From: Zunongwangia profunda SM-A87
Lineage (GTDB): Bacteria; Bacteroidota; Bacteroidia; Flavobacteriales; Flavobacteriaceae
Reading direction: 5' to 3'
Length of the DNA: 64,000 nucleotides
Assembly: GCF_000023465.1 (NCBI RefSeq)
Contig: NC_014041.1
Span: forward strand, 4,517,501-4,581,500
The translations under genes were made by a program, and so were the position numbers. This document shows positions 1 to 8,885 of the stretch, one piece after another. A model generated the notes under the pieces. The model made no database searches, was not told the DNA's origin, and worked only from the letters and a program-made list of their open reading frames with translations. Every line of letters starts with the position of its first letter. Within the stretch, counting starts at the first letter, position 1.

Positions 1-474
1 GCATGTAAAATTAGTTTTTATACTTTCTATACACCAGTATTCGTTTTCTTTCCAAATATTTTTTACCGGCTGTCCGGTAAGTACTTCAATTCCCAAGCGC
101 CGGGTTTCAGACAAAAAGCAATCAATAATGGTTTCAGAACTATCAGTAACCGGAAACATTCTTCCATCTTCCTCGGTCTTTAATTCTACACTTCGTTCTG
201 CAAACCAGCCAATGGTATCGCCTGTCATAAAATGATGAAACGGTCCTAGCAGCTCTTTTTCTCCTCTTGGATAATTACGCGTTAAATCTTTCGGTATAAA
301 TTCGGCATGGGTCACGTTACAGCGCCCTCCTCCTGAAATTTTCACTTTAGATAACACGGTTTTGCCCCGCTCTAAAATGGCAATCTTTAATTCGGGATTA
401 AAATTTGCCAGATTAATCGCGGTAAAAAAACCGGCTGCTCCACCTCCTACTACCAATACATCATAGTGCACCAT
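1..474 (-). CDS. HI0933/YhiN-type NAD(P)/FAD-dependent oxidoreductase, N-terminal part (cut by window edge)
   Basis: The reading frame is open from an ATG at 474 to the window edge, giving 158 residues. It begins with a Rossmann dinucleotide-binding segment (VLVVGGGAAGFFTAINLA) and carries SGGGRCNVTH at about residues 50-60, the hallmark of the HI0933/YhiN (BaiN-like) flavoprotein family. These proteins are about 400 residues long, so more than half is missing, cut by the window and not by mutation. The physiological substrate of the family is mostly unknown. The next gene on the same strand begins upstream with a gap of about 24 bases, so the two may be co-transcribed. Confidence 0.85.
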   Translation of the reverse strand, partial: MVHYDVLVVGGGAAGFFTAINLANFNPELKIAILERGKTVLSKVKISGGGRCNVTHAEFIPKDLTRNYPRGEKELLGPFHHFMTGDTIGWFAERSVELKTEEDGRMFPVTDSSETIIDCFLSETRRLGIEVLTGQPVKNIWKENEYWCIESIKTNFTC

Positions 475-498
475 ACGCCTCTTTAAAACTAGTTTTAG

Positions 499-1164
499 TT
501 ATAATCGATCTGGAAAATCAGAGAAAATACCATCCACATCAAGACTTTTTAGTTTCTTAATCTTCTCTGGTTTATTTACGGTCCAAACATAAACTTTAAT
601 ATCGTTTCGATGACAATCTGCGATAAAATCTCTGGTCACCATTTTGTAATAAGGATGTATAGAAAAAGCTTTTAAATGCCTTGCCTGTAAAAATGCCATA
701 CTAAGATCATTTTCGGTTAAGACGGCAACCGGAATTTCGGGATTCAAACTACGTAAACTCATTAATTCGTTAAAACTAAAACTGGAGATAAGAATTTTTG
801 ATTCCGGAAATTTTTGCAGGCATTTTAAAACCGGCTCGGCCGTCCCCTCTCCTTTTAGTTCGATATTTAAAATCACTTTATCCTGAATCAGTTCCAACAC
901 CTCGGATAAGGTTGGGATCTGATATCCCTCTCTGGTCCTAAACGATTTAATTTGCGCCAGGCTTTTATCGCTTACCACTCCATTTCCTGAAGTCGTATTA
1001 CCAAGTTCCTCATCATGAATTACGACCAGTTCCCCGGTTTTGCAAAGATGCACATCAATCTCGATCATATCGACTTTAAGCAGCATCGCCTTTTTAATAC
1101 TTTCGAGTGTGTTTTCTGCTACGTGGCCTTTTGCGCCACGATGTCCGATTTTTAAAGTTGCCAT
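499..1164 (-). CDS. glycerophosphodiester phosphodiesterase family protein
   Basis: A cytosolic-looking 221-residue protein with no signal peptide. It shows the GDPD TIM-barrel signatures in order: GHRGAKGHVAENTLESI near the N-terminus (HRG and the ENT motif), an EID metal-binding motif near residue 36, the HDE motif near residue 50, NIELKGEG mid-protein, and a C-terminal VDGIFSDFP. The family hydrolyses glycerophosphodiesters from phospholipid turnover to glycerol-3-phosphate and an alcohol, using a divalent metal. The length matches the short bacterial UgpQ-type enzymes. Start ATG at 1164 is the only good one. It lies just upstream of the flavoprotein gene. Confidence 0.9.
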   Translation of the reverse strand: MATLKIGHRGAKGHVAENTLESIKKAMLLKVDMIEIDVHLCKTGELVVIHDEELGNTTSGNGVVSDKSLAQIKSFRTREGYQIPTLSEVLELIQDKVILNIELKGEGTAEPVLKCLQKFPESKILISSFSFNELMSLRSLNPEIPVAVLTENDLSMAFLQARHLKAFSIHPYYKMVTRDFIADCHRNDIKVYVWTVNKPEKIKKLKSLDVDGIFSDFPDRL

Positions 1165-1321
1165 TTGTTTAGTCTGTTGTTAGTTAGTTTTATTCAAATA
1201 ATTTTTAGTTCAAAAAATTAAAATCGGCATCCCTTTAGAAATGCTTAGGACAACTTAACATTTTTTTTGCCTCTACCATGATTAAATTGACTCGATTTCA
1301 AACTACTAAAATGCAAATTTT

Positions 1322-2170
1322 ATGAATCAACCAAAAACCTTTCCGCAACAAGATCAAAAACAACCGGGGGATCAGCATAAAATGGATCCCCAACCCGTGG
1401 TGATCAGAGACTCTTACAAAGGCAGTGAAAAGCTGAAAGGGAAAAATGCATTAATTACCGGGGGAGATAGTGGTATAGGGCAAAGTGTGGCTGTACATTT
1501 TGCTCGCGAAGGTGCTAATATTGCCATTATCTATCTTGAGGAAGATGAAGATGCCCTGGAAACAAAAAAACTTATTGAAGCCGAAGGACAAGAGTGTTTT
1601 TTACTGGAAGGAGACATTAAAGACCCAGAATTTTGCAAAAAAGCGGTAAAGCACGTAGTAACAGAGTTTGGTGGTTTAGATATATTAATCAATAATGCGG
1701 CAGTTCAATTTCCCAAAGATTCTATTCAGGATATAAGCATTGATCAGTTAAAGGAAACTTTCGAAACCAATATTTATCCGTATTTCTATATTCTAAAAGA
1801 AGCACTACACCACTTAAAAGAAAATTCGACTATTGTTAATACCACTTCAGTCACTTCGTATCGTGGTAGTTCTCATTTGTTAGATTACGCCAGTACTAAA
1901 GGAGCCATCACCAGTTTCACAAGAAGTTTATCTTCGATGCTGGTTTCAAAAGGAATTAGGGTAAATGCTGTTGCTCCCGGACCAATATGGACACCTTTAA
2001 TTCCGGCTACATTTGAAGATGTTACTAAATTTGGACAAAAAGTACCTATGGGTCGCGCCGGGCAACCGGGAGAAGTTGCTCCTGCCTATGTTTTCCTCGC
2101 CAGTGAAGATAGCAGTTATATCACCGGGCAAACCATTCATGTTAACGGAGGCGAATTAATAGGAGGATAA
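1322..2170 (+). CDS. SDR family oxidoreductase (YghA/general-stress type)
   Basis: A 282-residue short-chain dehydrogenase with a proline/glutamine-rich N-terminal extension of about 40 residues, typical of the YghA/YdaD stress-associated subgroup. The Rossmann motif TGGDSGIG is at about residues 46-53, NNAAV at about 124-128, and the catalytic Ser-Tyr-Lys is read as TTSVTSY followed by YASTK near residue 190. The C-terminal VAPGPIWTPL and HVNGG segments are also classical. It reduces or oxidises an unknown carbonyl/alcohol with NAD(P)H. It is followed after 21 bases by a DUF421 gene and then a PaiB-like gene, so the three probably form one stress-related transcription unit. Confidence 0.9.
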   Translation: MNQPKTFPQQDQKQPGDQHKMDPQPVVIRDSYKGSEKLKGKNALITGGDSGIGQSVAVHFAREGANIAIIYLEEDEDALETKKLIEAEGQECFLLEGDIKDPEFCKKAVKHVVTEFGGLDILINNAAVQFPKDSIQDISIDQLKETFETNIYPYFYILKEALHHLKENSTIVNTTSVTSYRGSSHLLDYASTKGAITSFTRSLSSMLVSKGIRVNAVAPGPIWTPLIPATFEDVTKFGQKVPMGRAGQPGEVAPAYVFLASEDSSYITGQTIHVNGGELIGG

Positions 2171-2191
2171 TCATAAATTAAAATCAACAAA

Positions 2192-2713
2192 ATGGAGAAA
2201 TGGTTTGAAGCATCAGGCACAAGTTTAATTGCAATAGTACTTAGTGCCATAGGAATTTATATTACCGTAATAGTTTACACCAGAATCGCAGGAAAAAGAA
2301 GCTTTTCTAAAATGTCAAGCTTCGATTTTGCAATGACTATTGCCAGTGGAAGTATCTTGGCTTCAACCATTCTATTAAAGAATGTAAGTTTAATACAGGG
2401 CGCAGTTGGTTTATTGGTGGTTTATATTTTACAAATTGGTACCGCATTTTTAAGACGTTATCCTAAATTTCGAAAAATAACCGACAACGAGCCATTATTG
2501 CTTATGGAGGAAGGAAAGATTTTTCATGAAAATTTAAAGAAAGCCAGAGTAACCGAATCTGATCTGCGGGGAAAACTCAGGGAAGCCAACGTGATTCAAC
2601 TTTCTGAAGTAAGAGCGGTTATTTTTGAAACAACCGGAGATGTCTCTGTACTCCACTCTAACCCGGATAAAAAATTAGAAGAATGGCTTATTAAAGATGT
2701 AAATCGAAATTAG
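2192..2713 (+). CDS. DUF421 (YetF-like) membrane protein
   Basis: A 173-residue protein with three N-terminal transmembrane helices (about residues 10-30, 45-60 and 65-88) followed by a soluble domain with the DUF421 pattern (EPLLLMEEGKIFHENLKKARVTESDL, then LREANVIQLSEVRAVIFE). YetF-like proteins are conserved but their function is not established; some are linked to spore or envelope integrity in Bacillus. Here it is 21 bases downstream of the SDR gene and 32 bases upstream of a PaiB-like gene. It is shorter than the Bacillus proteins of about 220-230 residues, as is usual in Bacteroidota. Confidence 0.85.
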   Translation: MEKWFEASGTSLIAIVLSAIGIYITVIVYTRIAGKRSFSKMSSFDFAMTIASGSILASTILLKNVSLIQGAVGLLVVYILQIGTAFLRRYPKFRKITDNEPLLLMEEGKIFHENLKKARVTESDLRGKLREANVIQLSEVRAVIFETTGDVSVLHSNPDKKLEEWLIKDVNRN

Positions 2714-2745
2714 TAATTTGCGCGTATAATTTTCATTTCGAAAAA

Positions 2746-3357
2746 ATGTACCAGCCTCAACAGTATAAAAAGGATGACCCAGAATTTATCTTTAAGTTTA
2801 TTCAAAATCATCCTTTTGCCACCATGGTCAGCCAATCAAATAACCTGATGGCAACGCATATTCCTGTTTTAGTTGAAGGTAGGGCGCAAAACTTTAAGCT
2901 CTATGCTCATATCGCTAATCATAATGAGCAACTAAAAACCTTAAAGGATGGTACCGAGATTCTACTGATTTTTCAGGGTACTCAGGGCTATGTAAGTTCT
3001 TCCTGGTATACCGAAAAAGACATTAGCACCTGGGATTATTCGGCAGTGCATATAAACGCTCGAATTAAAATTCAAACAACAAAAGAATTAGAAAATTCTT
3101 TAAAAAAGCTGGTCAATACTTTCGAAAATAAACAAAATTCACCTCTTTTTTATGACGAAATTCCACAGCAAATGCTGTTGGATCATTTACCGCTAATTAC
3201 CGGATTTTGGGCTGAACCCTTTAAAATTAAAGGGATTGCAAAATTACACCAGGGCTATAAAAAAGAAGACATAAAATCTTCTATTGATCATTTAGAAAAA
3301 GGAGATTGGCAACAAAAATTACTTGCGAAAGATATTAAAGAAGAAAACGACTTATAG
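2746..3357 (+). CDS. FMN-binding negative transcriptional regulator (PaiB family)
   Basis: A 203-residue protein starting MYQPQQYK, which matches the PaiB family N-terminus, followed by NHPFATMVS, THIPVL, AHIANHNEQ, a central VSSSWY and the C-terminal LLDHLPLITGFWAEPFKIKGIAKLHQ typical of this split-barrel flavin-binding fold. In Bacillus, PaiB is described with PaiA as a repressor of sporulation and protease genes, but many homologues may simply be FMN-dependent enzymes. No PaiA acetyltransferase is adjacent. It closes the SDR-DUF421-PaiB run; the next 350 bases hold no gene. Confidence 0.88.
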   Translation: MYQPQQYKKDDPEFIFKFIQNHPFATMVSQSNNLMATHIPVLVEGRAQNFKLYAHIANHNEQLKTLKDGTEILLIFQGTQGYVSSSWYTEKDISTWDYSAVHINARIKIQTTKELENSLKKLVNTFENKQNSPLFYDEIPQQMLLDHLPLITGFWAEPFKIKGIAKLHQGYKKEDIKSSIDHLEKGDWQQKLLAKDIKEENDL

Positions 3358-3707
3358 AAATCCCGTTATAACGCTTTATATTTCCTTTTTTCAATACTCC
3401 ACTAATTCTCCATAAAGTTTCTCTTGTTGTCATGTAAACTTCAGATAGAGTTGTCCATCATTATAAAACTCTATATAATTCTCTAGCATCTTTTTCCGAA
3501 AAAAGTATATTTTCTGCGTTAAAAATCTTCTTAACTTTTAGATTTCCATTCTGATGAAATTTTTGGATCTGACCAATAGGCTAGTTTTGTCGATCTCCTG
3601 AAGACTGAGAAAACCAAATTTTGATGACAGTGCTAAAACTAAATATAAAATCGAATGCAATATACTTTAGAACCTATATAAGATACTCAAAACCAGAACA
3701 GCAAAAA
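3358..3707. other. intergenic region without recognised gene
   Basis: About 350 bases between the convergent PaiB-like and TerC genes. I find no open frame with family resemblance, no tRNA and no strong hairpin followed by a T-run. It may contain decayed coding sequence, but I could not identify any. Confidence 0.5.
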
Positions 3708-4415
3708 CTATACATTCTTTTTACGGTAGCGCATATTCAGCATTTCGATTGCCAGCGAAAAAAACACTGAAAAATAGATATAGCCTTTAGGCACATGATA
3801 ATGCAAAGCTTCTACGATAAGCATTACTCCGATTAAAATTAAAAAACTTAAAGCTAAAATCTGGATTGTGGGATGATTGTTTACAAAATCACTTACCGCT
3901 TTAGCAAAAATCATCATTACTAAAATTGAAATAATAACTGCTATAATCATCAAAATCACCTGTGTAGTTAAACCAACCGCAGTTAAAATTGAGTCAAACG
4001 AAAAAATAATATCCAGCATTACAATTTGAGCAATAGCCAGATTAAAGGATTTTACTTTTATCTCCTTTTCAGTTTCGTGTTGCCCTTCAACTTTATGATG
4101 GATTTCCAATGTACTTTTTACCAAAAGGAAAAGCCCTCCAGCTAACAGAATAATATCTCTCCAACTCAAGTCAAAATCACCAAAAGTTAATACCGGTTTT
4201 GTTAATCCAATAATCCACGTAATCCCTAAAAGCAGCAGTACACGCGTAAGCATGGCTAGTGTAAGACCGCCAATTCTGGCTTTCTTTTGCTGGTGTTTTG
4301 GTAATTTACCGGCTACCAGCGAAATAAAAATGATATTATCAATACCAAGCACTATCTCCATAAATGTTAAGGTAAGCAAGGCTACCCAGGTATCTGCCTG
4401 TAGAAAAATTTCCAT
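3708..4415 (-). CDS. TerC family integral membrane protein
   Basis: A 235-residue polytopic membrane protein with about seven predicted helices. The TerC signature is clear: FMEIVLGIDNIIF in the first helix and IVMLDIIFSFDSILTAVGL in the middle, which supply the acidic intramembrane residues. TerC/Alx/YjbE-type proteins are associated with metal ion (Mn2+) export at translocons and with tellurite resistance. It is monocistronic here, with about 250 bases of non-coding sequence before the divergent metallophosphoesterase. It sits on the host side of the integration site, so it is not part of the copper island. Confidence 0.92.
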   Translation of the reverse strand: MEIFLQADTWVALLTLTFMEIVLGIDNIIFISLVAGKLPKHQQKKARIGGLTLAMLTRVLLLLGITWIIGLTKPVLTFGDFDLSWRDIILLAGGLFLLVKSTLEIHHKVEGQHETEKEIKVKSFNLAIAQIVMLDIIFSFDSILTAVGLTTQVILMIIAVIISILVMMIFAKAVSDFVNNHPTIQILALSFLILIGVMLIVEALHYHVPKGYIYFSVFFSLAIEMLNMRYRKKNV

Positions 4416-4667
4416 CTAAATAAATCAACTTGTTTATTGAAAATTAAATATTAAATCATTAAAAATAGATAAGAAAAGCTTAAAAATTAAGAAGCAATCG
4501 TCATACAATTTTATAGTTTGTCTTTCCTTAAAAGCAGGGAAATTTTTGGAACAATCTTAAAATAATTAAGGACTGCCATTACTATTCCCTTTTAACCTGT
4601 GATTAATATTTAGTTAATATCAGTAAAATGAATCTTCGCTATTTTTATTGAGTTATGAACCATAATT

Positions 4668-5585
4668 ATGATAACTAACCTAATGAAAAGAAGATCTCTT
4701 TTAAAAGGACTTGGCGCAGCAGCTTTAACTCCTTCATTATCATTTATTCCCAAACCTAAAAAAGACACTCCTGTGTTACGCGTAGCACATATTACAGATG
4801 TTCATCTTAAAAATGATTTAGGAGCCCCTAAAAAGTTTGAGCGTTGCTTACATCATATTCAGCAACATTCGCCAAAAGTAGATCTTATTCTTAATGGTGG
4901 AGACATTGTTTTCGACATGAATAAGGAAAAACGAAGCGATATTGATGCTCAATGGAAATTAATGGAAATGATGATGAAAAATGAAAATGATATTCCGGTA
5001 AAATACTGTTTAGGCAATCACGATATTTGGTGGAATGAAGACTCTAAAAATGAGATTTTTTACGGAAAACAATACTCCCTCGATCGATTAGAACTAAAAG
5101 AGCCCTATTACAGCTTTAAGCAGAATGGTTGGAAATTCATTATCCTGGATAGCACTCATCAGGATATCGATGATACATGGTACATTGGTAAACTTGGAGA
5201 TCGGCAAATGCAATGGTTAACAACCGAATTAAAGAATACTCCTAAAAAAACACCCATCGTGATCATGTCACACATCCCTATTTTAACCTCGGTCCTGATG
5301 ATACAGGACAATGTAGTGAACCGTTGGGAATTTTTAGGAGGTGATATGCATACCGATTGCGCAGAACTAACTAATTTATTTTACGAGTACTCCAACATAA
5401 AACTTTGCCTTAGCGGTCATATACATATACGTGACAAAGTGGTATATAATGATGTCACTTATATTTGTGATGGGGCAGTAAGTGGAGCCTGGTGGGATGG
5501 TATTCGCCGACAAACCAAACCGGGGTATGGATTAATCGATCTTTATGCCGATGGTAGTTTTAATGAAAGCTATATTACCTATTAA
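4668..5585 (+). CDS. exported calcineurin-like metallophosphoesterase
   Basis: A 305-residue protein with an N-terminal RRSLLKGLGAAALTPSLSF stretch, a Tat-like or short Sec signal. All metallophosphoesterase motifs are present in order: DVH (HITDVHLKND), GGDIVFD, GNHDIWW, MSHIPIL and GHIHIRD, so the di-metal centre should be intact. The substrate cannot be inferred; related proteins hydrolyse cyclic nucleotides, phosphodiesters or phosphoproteins. Two starts are possible, ATG 4668 or ATG 4683; the second begins directly at the signal peptide and may be the true one. A bidirectional terminator follows at 5735-5765. Confidence 0.9.
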   Translation: MITNLMKRRSLLKGLGAAALTPSLSFIPKPKKDTPVLRVAHITDVHLKNDLGAPKKFERCLHHIQQHSPKVDLILNGGDIVFDMNKEKRSDIDAQWKLMEMMMKNENDIPVKYCLGNHDIWWNEDSKNEIFYGKQYSLDRLELKEPYYSFKQNGWKFIILDSTHQDIDDTWYIGKLGDRQMQWLTTELKNTPKKTPIVIMSHIPILTSVLMIQDNVVNRWEFLGGDMHTDCAELTNLFYEYSNIKLCLSGHIHIRDKVVYNDVTYICDGAVSGAWWDGIRRQTKPGYGLIDLYADGSFNESYITY

Positions 5586-5734
5586 AAAAGGTACCAGGAA
5601 ATTTACCCTCTCTACTGATAAACCGAAACCAAGAACTTAACTATACAAGAGGTATAGACCGCAAGACCTTTTTTTAATTTCTGGCATTTTAGAAGATGCC
5701 GGGATAGGGTATTTTACCTTTTGGAGGCGATAAT

Positions 5735-5765
5735 AAAAAAGCTCCACTTTTAGTGGAGCTTTTTT
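5735..5765. terminator. bidirectional rho-independent terminator
   Basis: The stem GCTCCAC/GTGGAGC with a five-base loop is flanked by AAAAAA on the left and TTTTTT on the right. It can therefore serve both the plus-strand metallophosphoesterase and the minus-strand 142-residue gene whose stop codon lies four bases beyond it. Confidence 0.85.
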
Positions 5766-5768
5766 ATT

Positions 5769-6197
5769 TTATCGATCACCAACGGTTGCGGCTAGATAAC
5801 CAATGCCTTGCAAGACATCTTCCTTTTCTTCAAAATTCTTAATCATTAAAGTTTTATTGCTGATATCATATTTTTGATCAAATATTAAAAAAGCCTTTTC
5901 TAAAAACAGTGCAATGTAAAACTTCGATGGTCTATGTAAAAGTGCTGAGTTTATACTTATACCACTTTTATCAATATAAATAAATCGTTTTGAAAATGGT
6001 TTCCAATGAGAAGAAACTTTAATTTCGAAATTAGAATTTTTTAATCGTTTTAAAAATTCGGCTACAACATTCTCATTATAATGCTGATCTAAAAATCCCT
6101 TTAAATCTTCATAAAAATGAGCACTATTAATAATTTGATTAGAGCGAGATACCATATTATATACCTTTAGATGCGCTCCGGTATAGATTAGCTTCAT
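5769..6197 (-). CDS. hypothetical protein, 142 residues
   Basis: I do not recognise this protein. It is a soluble 142-residue sequence with no signal peptide, membrane helix or cysteine cluster. It begins MKLIYTGAHLKVYNMVSRSNQIINS and has a central LKRLKNSNFEIKVSSHWKPFSKRFIYIDKSGISINSALLHRPSKFYIALFLEKAFLIFD-type alternation that suggests a mixed alpha/beta fold. It is an isolated gene between convergent and parallel terminators, so it has no operon partner to suggest a role. Start ATG 6197 is the only in-frame option near the upstream promoter region. Confidence 0.6.
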   Translation of the reverse strand: MKLIYTGAHLKVYNMVSRSNQIINSAHFYEDLKGFLDQHYNENVVAEFLKRLKNSNFEIKVSSHWKPFSKRFIYIDKSGISINSALLHRPSKFYIALFLEKAFLIFDQKYDISNKTLMIKNFEEKEDVLQGIGYLAATVGDR

Positions 6198-6579
6198 AGT
6201 CCCTGTGAGTTAGTTTAGTAGATTCAAAATTAAACAGTTACCATAAACTTCTACAAAATTTAACATTAAAATTTCATCAATAAATTGATAATTGCAGATT
6301 TCCTATAAAATGCAATCTAAATATTCCGAATTAGAAATACGCCTCATAAAAAAGCTCCTAAAACTAGGAAGCCTGTAATTTATCATTAACTATTTTGTAC
6401 GAATTTGTACACAATACAAGACGTCAATATAATCTGCTTTTCTAGCATCTACTTTTTGCTCTTCAGTAAAATACTAATCCTGGATTTTAATTTTCATTCC
6501 TCTCTGAAGAACTCTAATTTATCCAAATATCGTTAGTATGATCAACTATTCACACTTCAATTATTTTGATAAAAAGCTT
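6198..6579. other. intergenic region with terminator and a possible coding remnant
   Basis: This 380-base gap follows the Gfo/Idh/MocA operon. It holds the terminator at 6348-6373. At 6390-6497 on the minus strand, a 36-codon frame with one internal TAG reads plausibly as protein (for example FTEEQKVDARKADYIDVLYC). It may be the decayed end of a gene, but I cannot name a family. Confidence 0.35.
6348..6373 (-). terminator. rho-independent terminator of the Gfo/Idh/MocA operon
   Basis: On the minus strand GCTTCCTA and TAGGAGC form a stem around a short loop, followed by TTTTTT. It lies about 200 bases past the stop codon of the oxidoreductase gene at 6580, the last gene of the susC operon. 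Confidence 0.6.
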
Positions 6580-7914
6580 TTATACATATTTCGTTTTACC
6601 CGGCGTAGGAATAGGATATTCACCATTTTCCATTGGCTGTGTTGGCGGAACACTATCCCAGTTTATTTCTTCAGGCATCAATATATGATTTGAGTTCATT
6701 GCCGCTTCCCAGGTGATTACTTGCCCGCTATAGGTCGCCATACGCCCTATTATTGCAGTCATAGTACTCTTAGCCCCATTTTCTGCATCACTTATCACCT
6801 CTCCATTTCGAATCGCGGCAAATAGCCGATCGTGCTCTACTTGATAGGGATTTGGATCATTTTCTCCTCTGTAGGTAAAAATATCGCTTCCTTTTATATC
6901 CGTAATTCTAGCCACACCGGCATCATTAGTTTCCACCTTTCCTTTGGTTCCCTGAAAAGCTTCCGCTACTTTAGACATCGTTCCCGGTTGGTGCCTACAC
7001 TGACTTGAAATAACGGCACCACTCGGATAAGTAAATTCAACAAAATGATGATCAAAAATCTCTCCATGTTCAGGACCTTTTCTAACTTCTCTTCCTCCCA
7101 TACCTTGTGCAGCAATAGGATATTCGCCTATAAACCAATTCGCAACATCGATGTTATGTATATGCTGTTCTAAAATATGATCTCCACACAACCAGTTAAA
7201 ATAATACCAGTTCCTCATTTGATATTCCATCTCGGTTTGTTCTGGTTTTCTAGGATGTACCCAAACCCCGGCACTATTCCAATATACTTGTCCTGATACA
7301 ATATCTCCAACCTTATCATCTCTTATTTGACTAGCAATTTCGATATAATTTTTTTGGTAGCGCCTTTGTAAACCTACTACTACATTTTGTTTATTTTCTT
7401 TAGCAATTTTCGCCATTTTAAGTACTTTCCTTATACCAGGAACATCGGTAGCTACAGGTTTTTCCATAAAAACATGCTTTCCTGCCTGTATAGCATACTC
7501 AAAATGGTGAGGCCTAAATCCAGGAGGTGTAGTTAAAATAACCACGTCTGCCAAATCTATTGCTTTCTTGTACGCATCGAAGCCTATAAACTGATGCTCC
7601 CCTTTTACATTAATTTTTGTAGTATCATCAAACTCTTCCTTTAAGGCTGTATAACTACTGTCCAAACGGTCTTTAAAAGCATCTGCCATTGCGACTAATT
7701 CTATATTATCATCTGCTTTCAGGGCCTGATTTGCTGCACCTGTTCCACGCCCGCCACAACCTACCAAAGCGAGTTTTAATTTTTTATCATTAAACACATT
7801 AAACATTGAATTTATAGTTGTTGAAGGCATCATTATACCTGCTGTTACAAGGGCACTATTCTTACAAAATTCCCTTCTGGAGTTTTTGTTATTTTGGTTA
7901 TCGTATTTCATCAT
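6580..7914 (-). CDS. Gfo/Idh/MocA family oxidoreductase, Tat-exported type
   Basis: A 444-residue NAD(P)-dependent sugar oxidoreductase. The N-terminus has a Tat-like signal (SRREFCKNSALVTAGIMMP), then the Rossmann motif ALVGCGGRGTGAAN at about residues 48-60, and EKPVATDVPG at about residue 152 (the EKP substrate/cofactor motif). The aromatic-rich MRNWYYFNWLCGDHILEQHIHNIDVANWF is typical of the larger Bacteroidota members thought to act on periplasmic 3-keto or carbocyclic sugars. It is the last gene of the operon susC-susD-TIM barrel-SUMF1-oxidoreductase, 15 bases after its upstream neighbour. Together with the isomerase-like gene it suggests oxidation and isomerisation of an imported sugar derivative. 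Confidence 0.9.
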   Translation of the reverse strand: MMKYDNQNNKNSRREFCKNSALVTAGIMMPSTTINSMFNVFNDKKLKLALVGCGGRGTGAANQALKADDNIELVAMADAFKDRLDSSYTALKEEFDDTTKINVKGEHQFIGFDAYKKAIDLADVVILTTPPGFRPHHFEYAIQAGKHVFMEKPVATDVPGIRKVLKMAKIAKENKQNVVVGLQRRYQKNYIEIASQIRDDKVGDIVSGQVYWNSAGVWVHPRKPEQTEMEYQMRNWYYFNWLCGDHILEQHIHNIDVANWFIGEYPIAAQGMGGREVRKGPEHGEIFDHHFVEFTYPSGAVISSQCRHQPGTMSKVAEAFQGTKGKVETNDAGVARITDIKGSDIFTYRGENDPNPYQVEHDRLFAAIRNGEVISDAENGAKSTMTAIIGRMATYSGQVITWEAAMNSNHILMPEEINWDSVPPTQPMENGEYPIPTPGKTKYV

Positions 7915-7929
7915 TTAATATTTTATAGT

Positions 7930-8883
7930 TTATTCTCCCCAGTATTTTTTTAGCTCCTGGGCTGAAGGAGGGTTAGGATCCCTTACTATTCTAAATCCAA
8001 CGAATGGGGCGTCGGTATTCCACCATTTGCTTTTTGGAAATTGAGGATCTCTTCTTTTCCATTCTTTACTAGAAAAGAATCTCGCACTACTTCTTAATTT
8101 AAAAGCATCATCTTTATAGGACCCTCCTCTTACACTATTGGGATACACTGAAGTGGGGACGTTAAAGGGATTTTTACTAATTTTATCTGCGCTTTTATAA
8201 TATTTTGGATCATAGGCATCGAGCGTCCACTCTGCAACATTTCCATAAACATCATAAAGCCCCCATGAATTTGGTTGCTTTTCTCCTACTTTGTGATAAG
8301 AAGCATCACTATTTGCCGCGTACCATGCGAAGTTTGCTAAAGCCATAGGATCTTCTCCAAAAAAATAAGATGAATTACTACCTGCTCTTGCAGCATACTC
8401 CCATTCAGCCTCCGTGGGCAGACGATAAAAATCACCTGTTTTTGCAGAGAGCCATTTACAAAATTGGGATGCTGCTAAATATGTTACATTTCCTACAGGA
8501 AGGTCTTTTCCTTTCCCCATACCCAAACTCATATCTACATACGGAATTGTAGCCCCCGACACTGCATCAATATCAACTTTAATGATATCTGATTTCTGAA
8601 ATTCCTGATCCTCTATACTACGTTCCAAGTACAAATTATACAAATCCCAGGTGGTTTCGTATTTAGCCATCCAAAACTCATCTAATTGTACTTTATGGGG
8701 CGGTTTTTCCTCTTCTGGCGATTGTGTATTCCCTCCCATCACAAAAGTTCCGGCAGGAATTGCTATCATTTCTAGCTTAAGACTGGTTCCAGGAAAATCT
8801 AAGGTATAATCCTGTAGTTTGCTTTGTCCATAAAGAATGATGGATAAAAAGAAACAGAAAGTAAAAAAACAATATTTCTTCAT
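7930..8883 (-). CDS. SUMF1/FGE-fold protein lacking the catalytic cysteines
   Basis: A 317-residue protein with a signal peptide (about residues 1-19) and the formylglycine-generating-enzyme fold. Visible family segments include AGTFVMGG, DEFWMAKYETTWDLYNLYL, LPTEAEWEYAARAG, DVYGNVAEWTLDAY, VRGGSY and VGFRIVRD. In true FGEs the stretch after GGSY has two catalytic cysteines (CxxSYC) ahead of the arginine-alanine-arginine segment. Here it reads KDDAFKLRSSAR with no cysteine, so sulfatase activation is unlikely, and no sulfatase gene occurs nearby. It is probably a structural, binding or other oxidase-like SUMF1 protein. It sits between the isomerase-like and oxidoreductase genes of the susC operon, two bases after the former. 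Confidence 0.85.
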   Translation of the reverse strand: MKKYCFFTFCFFLSIILYGQSKLQDYTLDFPGTSLKLEMIAIPAGTFVMGGNTQSPEEEKPPHKVQLDEFWMAKYETTWDLYNLYLERSIEDQEFQKSDIIKVDIDAVSGATIPYVDMSLGMGKGKDLPVGNVTYLAASQFCKWLSAKTGDFYRLPTEAEWEYAARAGSNSSYFFGEDPMALANFAWYAANSDASYHKVGEKQPNSWGLYDVYGNVAEWTLDAYDPKYYKSADKISKNPFNVPTSVYPNSVRGGSYKDDAFKLRSSARFFSSKEWKRRDPQFPKSKWWNTDAPFVGFRIVRDPNPPSAQELKKYWGE

Positions 8884-8885
8884 AC

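Noticed and set aside
6390..6497. Possible 36-codon gene with one internal stop
   Set aside because: It reads plausibly but has no family match, so I list it only as a possible remnant.
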